From positions 1,168,129-1,232,128 of the forward strand of contig NZ_CP007026.1 in assembly GCF_000812185.1 (NCBI RefSeq): DNA of 64,000 nucleotides. The letters are read 5' to 3'. This document shows positions 61,936 through 64,000 of this stretch, in pieces. Both the position numbers and the translations under genes were made by a program. The DNA comes from Candidatus Nitrosopelagicus brevis (GTDB taxonomy: Archaea > Thermoproteota > Nitrososphaeria > Nitrososphaerales > Nitrosopumilaceae). Below the pieces are notes generated by a model that was given only the letters and a program-made list of their open reading frames with translations, searched no databases and was not told where the DNA came from. Numbering within the stretch: position 1 is the stretch's first letter; each line of letters begins with the position of its first letter.

Positions 61936-62298
61936 TTGAGTGACCCCACTAAATCTAATTTTTCCAATGTTTTAAGAGAAATTATCAAAAAATCACTATT
62001 TACAGAGAGACAAATTGAAATAATTTTAAAATCAAAGAACCTTTCTGATGTCGAATTTACTATGACTAAAGGTGCCTATTACAGGCAGGTTTCTCAGTCC
62101 AGGGACAAGCTTTCAGGCTTGTATTATTCATTCATAGTTTTAGGCATACTAGGCGTGGTTTTGCCTGATGATATTGATGTAATATCACAACTCTCCGAAC
62201 GAATGAGTGTGATAAAAGATAGTGATGTTTTCCCTGAGAAGGAACAAGAAATCATTAGTGTGATAGAGCGTGTTGTGAAGCAAACTACGGCTATGTGA
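61936..62298 (+). CDS. Small helical protein, unknown
   Basis: The 120-aa protein (SDPTKSNFSNVLREIIKKSL ...) has a helical N-terminal part with an HTH-like stretch (LFTERQIEIILKSKNLSDVE). A hydrophobic segment follows (LSGLYYSFIVLGILGVVLPD), perhaps a membrane or buried helix, then a charged C-terminal helix. No family is recognised. The TTG start is at 61936. It is divergent from GGGP synthase. Confidence 0.68.
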   Translation: MSDPTKSNFSNVLREIIKKSLFTERQIEIILKSKNLSDVEFTMTKGAYYRQVSQSRDKLSGLYYSFIVLGILGVVLPDDIDVISQLSERMSVIKDSDVFPEKEQEIISVIERVVKQTTAM

Positions 62299-62411
62299 TT
62301 TGTGCCTAGAATGTATGGTTGTGCTGCATTAGTGTGATGGAATTTTGATTAGTCTAAGTGTGAAATAATGTTGTCCAATCACGATAAATCACAAATTCAT
62401 CATGATATGTC

Positions 62412-63005
62412 ATGTTAGTTGAGATTCCTGACCTAGACGTGATATTTGGGCTCATATTGGCCTTCATAGGAGGATTATTCACATTATTCGTGTATTCCAA
62501 ATTAAAGTCAATTTCAGCCTCTAATGAGCAAACAAAGCAAGATTCAGAGCGCTTGGAGTTCTATGAAAGACAGTTAATTGATCTTAAAATCAAATTAGAT
62601 GCAATTGACTTGGAAAATCTCAGCTTTTCTCAAGAAACACCACAAAATATTGTAAAAAATGAGGAAAAACCGGTGCAAGTTGTAGAGAAACAGGTGCAAG
62701 TCGTGCCTGAGCAGGTCCCAGTTCCAGCTAGAGTAGAAAGAACACCTAACATGAGTAGTGGTGATATTGTTGAGGCTGTGTTGAGACTAATCACAGACAG
62801 GTCACGCACATCACGTGACATTCAAATCACACTAGGCAAGAGTAGAGAGCATATTTCGAGGACAATGAAGAAAATGTCTGATGATGGGTTGGTCCAGAGA
62901 AACACTAATGCAAAGCCATACAGCTACTCAATTACCCAAAATGGCCTTTCCAGGTTGTCTGGATCAGGTGGAACACCACAAACTATAGCCCCACAGACCT
63001 CCTAG
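62412..63005 (+). CDS. Membrane-anchored winged-helix protein
   Basis: The 197-aa protein starts with one membrane helix (VIFGLILAFIGGLFTLFVY), a coiled-coil-like region (NEQTKQDSERLEFYERQLID) and a Val/Pro/Gln-rich linker. A winged helix follows at residues about 115-180 (DIVEAVLRLITDRSRTSRDI, then QITLGKSREHISRTMKKMSD). The layout suggests a membrane-bound transcription regulator or DNA tether. No sensor domain is seen outside. A TATA-like CGATAAATC is about 24 bp upstream of the ATG. Confidence 0.78.
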   Translation: MLVEIPDLDVIFGLILAFIGGLFTLFVYSKLKSISASNEQTKQDSERLEFYERQLIDLKIKLDAIDLENLSFSQETPQNIVKNEEKPVQVVEKQVQVVPEQVPVPARVERTPNMSSGDIVEAVLRLITDRSRTSRDIQITLGKSREHISRTMKKMSDDGLVQRNTNAKPYSYSITQNGLSRLSGSGGTPQTIAPQTS

Positions 63006-63107
63006 TTGTCTAAAATCAGGGTAAATTACATTATTTGAAGGGTTTTCTGACTTTGTTGACTTGTGTTTGAAATGATGATTTTTTGGTGGTTTTAGTCATA
63101 TTTTTGA

Positions 63108-63131
63108 TTATAATTTATGATATAATTATAA
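63108..63131. promoter_or_regulatory. Inverted repeat upstream of AbrB gene
   Basis: TTATAATT-(8 bp)-AATTATAA is a perfect 8-bp inverted repeat, 39 bp before the AbrB start. It may be a binding site of the AbrB protein or simply an AT-rich promoter element. Confidence 0.35.
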
Positions 63132-63153
63132 ACATAATTAATTAATACTAGTT

Positions 63154-63170
63154 TATCATATATTATGATA
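63154..63170. promoter_or_regulatory. 17-bp palindrome at AbrB start
   Basis: TATCATA-TAT-TATGATA overlaps the first base of the AbrB start codon. A protein bound here would block transcription start, so autoregulation is plausible. It is AT-rich, so chance cannot be ruled out. Confidence 0.4.
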
Positions 63171-63328
63171 TGAGTGAGGTTCCTGAAGAATTAGTGAAGA
63201 TAACATCGGGTGGAACCATCTCCATACCTAAGCAATTTAGACGGTATTTGGAGATGCAGAAGGGTGATTATCTCAAAATAGGCCTGGAAGGAGACCATTT
63301 AGTGGTCCGAAAAGTGCGTATTTCCTAG
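63170..63328 (+). CDS. AbrB/SpoVT-type small DNA-binding protein, 52 aa
   Basis: The 52-codon frame begins SEVPEELVKITSGGTISIPK, followed by QFRRYLEMQKGDYLKIGLEG and a final strand. This is a complete swapped-hairpin AbrB domain like MazE or archaeal AbrB repressors. No toxin gene follows: the neighbour at 63325 is on the other strand and overlaps by 4 bp. It may repress itself or act near the adjacent putative origin. Confidence 0.8.
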   Translation: MSEVPEELVKITSGGTISIPKQFRRYLEMQKGDYLKIGLEGDHLVVRKVRIS

Positions 63329-63726
63329 TTTTCTGATAGTTTTGGGGCAGTGTTTGTGAGTTTCAGAGTGTGGTAAGCCCATTCTCTGCCTTTTTTGGCT
63401 CTTTCAACCTTGTTTTTAGAGGTAAATCTAGCCAAATATGTTGAAATTACACTAAGTTTGATTGGTTCGTTGAACTCATCCTCATATTTCTCCAGTATGT
63501 CTGAGGAGGTGAATTTGCCTGTTGGGTAATACTTGTCCACAATATGCCATATTTTGCCTCCAACTGACTCTACACCAGGGTTGTCTGCAGTCTCTTCAAT
63601 ATTCATCAAGTCTAGTAAGTCAAAAATTTTGAGGACTTTATCACGGTTAATGTTGCCCTCTAAGTTGAACTTGTATTTGGCCCCATCCTTATCCTCTAGA
63701 TCTATTCTAATTCTTTTTCCTGCCAT
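63325..63726 (-). CDS. Hypothetical protein with winged-helix-like C-terminus
   Basis: The 133-aa protein begins AGKRIRIDLEDKDGAKYKFN, a beta-rich part. It then has GKIWHIVDKYYPTGKFTSSD and a helix pair (NEPIKLSVISTYLARFTSKN then KVERAKKGREWAYHTLKL) resembling a winged helix. It lies between the AbrB gene and the origin-like right edge and may be a DNA-binding protein; not proven. A TATA-like GAGTTAAGG is about 26 bp upstream. Confidence 0.68.
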   Translation of the reverse strand: MAGKRIRIDLEDKDGAKYKFNLEGNINRDKVLKIFDLLDLMNIEETADNPGVESVGGKIWHIVDKYYPTGKFTSSDILEKYEDEFNEPIKLSVISTYLARFTSKNKVERAKKGREWAYHTLKLTNTAPKLSEN

Positions 63727-63884
63727 TCAGATCAATAAGGATCCAACCTTAACTCATCAACTGATCTTCTGAGATTTGTTAACTAACTGGTTTGTTAACA
63801 TTGACATGCCTGAGCCGTGCCTGAGTATTTTTTCGATATTAACAAAACATGCTCGCAAACCCCCCATAACCCAAGATATTTCGT

Positions 63885-63909
63885 GCCTAGACTGGAAATT
63901 AGGGGGTAA
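63885..63909 (+). repeat. ORB-like direct repeat, copy 1
   Basis: GCCTAGACTGGAAATTAGGG followed by GGTAA is identical to copy 2. The CTGGAAA-NNN-GGGGG core matches, from memory, the Orc1/Cdc6-bound origin recognition box of haloarchaea (CTGGAAACGAGGGGG), with the same spacing. Confidence 0.6.
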
Positions 63910-63945
63910 TTTTATGATATTAACAATGTTAACACCCATCTTCAC

Positions 63946-63970
63946 GCCTAGACTGGAAATTAGGGGGTAA
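63946..63970 (+). repeat. ORB-like direct repeat, copy 2
   Basis: This copy is identical over 25 bp to copy 1, 61 bp downstream in the same orientation. Only 30 bp remain before the window ends, so further copies could lie beyond. Confidence 0.6.
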
Positions 63971-64000
63971 AATAGCCTTCTTTCTGCTTTCCTTAACACT

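Larger units (their letters stand above)
63727..64000. other. Non-coding right edge, candidate replication origin
   Basis: The 274-bp edge has no convincing gene. It holds two exact 25-bp direct repeats (see next entries). GATATTAACAA occurs twice (63835-63845, 63916-63926), CGTGCCT twice and CACGCCT once, and GTTAAC motifs are repeated. The direct repeats resemble origin recognition boxes, and AT-rich stretches between them could be the unwinding element. The window cuts the region, so its full extent is unknown. Confidence 0.5.

Noticed and set aside
63885..63970. CRISPR array with 25-bp repeats and a 36-bp spacer
   Set aside because: Only two copies, no cas genes in view, and the repeat has the TGGAAA plus G-string shape of an origin box. 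A third copy beyond the edge would reopen the question.
63757..63999. 80-codon minus-strand frame at the right edge
   Set aside because: It spans the direct repeats, runs to the window edge and has no recognised motif; the repeats and low coding character fit a non-coding region better.
1..64000. Mobile element, prophage or genomic island
   Set aside because: I find no transposase, integrase, terminal repeats or compositional break; both tRNA genes lack adjacent integrases or partial duplicates.

Overview
The window looks like the chromosome of a marine ammonia-oxidising archaeon of the Nitrosopumilus type (Nitrososphaerota/Thaumarchaeota). The DNA is AT-rich. The information-processing genes are archaeal: TFB, TFS, RpoL, aIF2-gamma, PCNA, a GINS51-like protein, the DP2 subunit of DNA polymerase D, the termination factor FttA, thermosome and proteasome beta. 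Lipid genes are archaeal too (glycerol-1-phosphate dehydrogenase and GGGP synthase). Many small or membrane proteins match no family I recognise, which is usual for this lineage. TTG and GTG starts are frequent. TATA-like boxes often lie about 25 bp from the start codon, implying leaderless mRNAs, and I used this to choose several starts. I see no insertion sequence, prophage, rRNA or convincing CRISPR array.

Layout. 1-7.8 kb, all minus strand: a cut zinc-ribbon gene, the N-glycosylation enzyme AglB, a PEBP protein, PIN protein plus aIF2-gamma, and a three-gene MacB-like ABC export operon. 7.9-16 kb: a double-HTH Lrp regulator with a Nudix hydrolase, a PhoU regulator, and the archaeal coenzyme A operon (pantoate kinase, phosphopantothenate synthetase, PanB, CoaBC) running into a methyltransferase and an M24 peptidase. 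16-23 kb: SepF, FttA, PsmB, G1P dehydrogenase, FKBP, a class V aminotransferase and NMN adenylyltransferase. 23-31.5 kb: tRNA-Val, BluB, tRNA-Arg, cyclophilin, a PfkB kinase, dUTPase, and many small or membrane proteins. 32-38 kb: TyrS, then the minus-strand rpoL-tfs-pcn-lysC-cobJ cluster, and two tandem 50-residue paralogues. 38-46.5 kb: a ferredoxin, a degenerate RecA-like protein, a class V aminotransferase, a zinc/RGG protein, Hsp20, an ACT-like protein, a cation/proton antiporter and TFB. 46.6-52 kb: two large exported proteins, CbiE, a HEPN-like and an AN1 zinc-finger protein. 52-64 kb: GINS51, glutamine synthetase, thermosome, SHMT, PolD DP2, GGGP synthase, a membrane-anchored winged-helix protein, an AbrB protein and a non-coding right edge.

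The right edge (63.73-64.0 kb) has two exact 25-bp direct repeats whose core, CTGGAAATTAGGGGGT, resembles the archaeal origin recognition box bound by Orc1/Cdc6. Replication genes lie nearby, so I infer that the window ends at or inside the replication origin. Other points of interest are the tandem 50-aa proteins, palindromes in the hsp20 divergent promoter, a tRNA-Val with C33, a CxxC-RGG-CxxC protein and an exported cyclophilin with a CFI-box tail.

Metabolic links: coenzyme A synthesis, three cobamide genes (bluB, cobJ, cbiE), nitrogen and one-carbon metabolism (glnA, glyA, lysC) and membrane-lipid backbone synthesis are all present. Most neighbouring genes overlap by 1-17 bp or are separated by a few bases.
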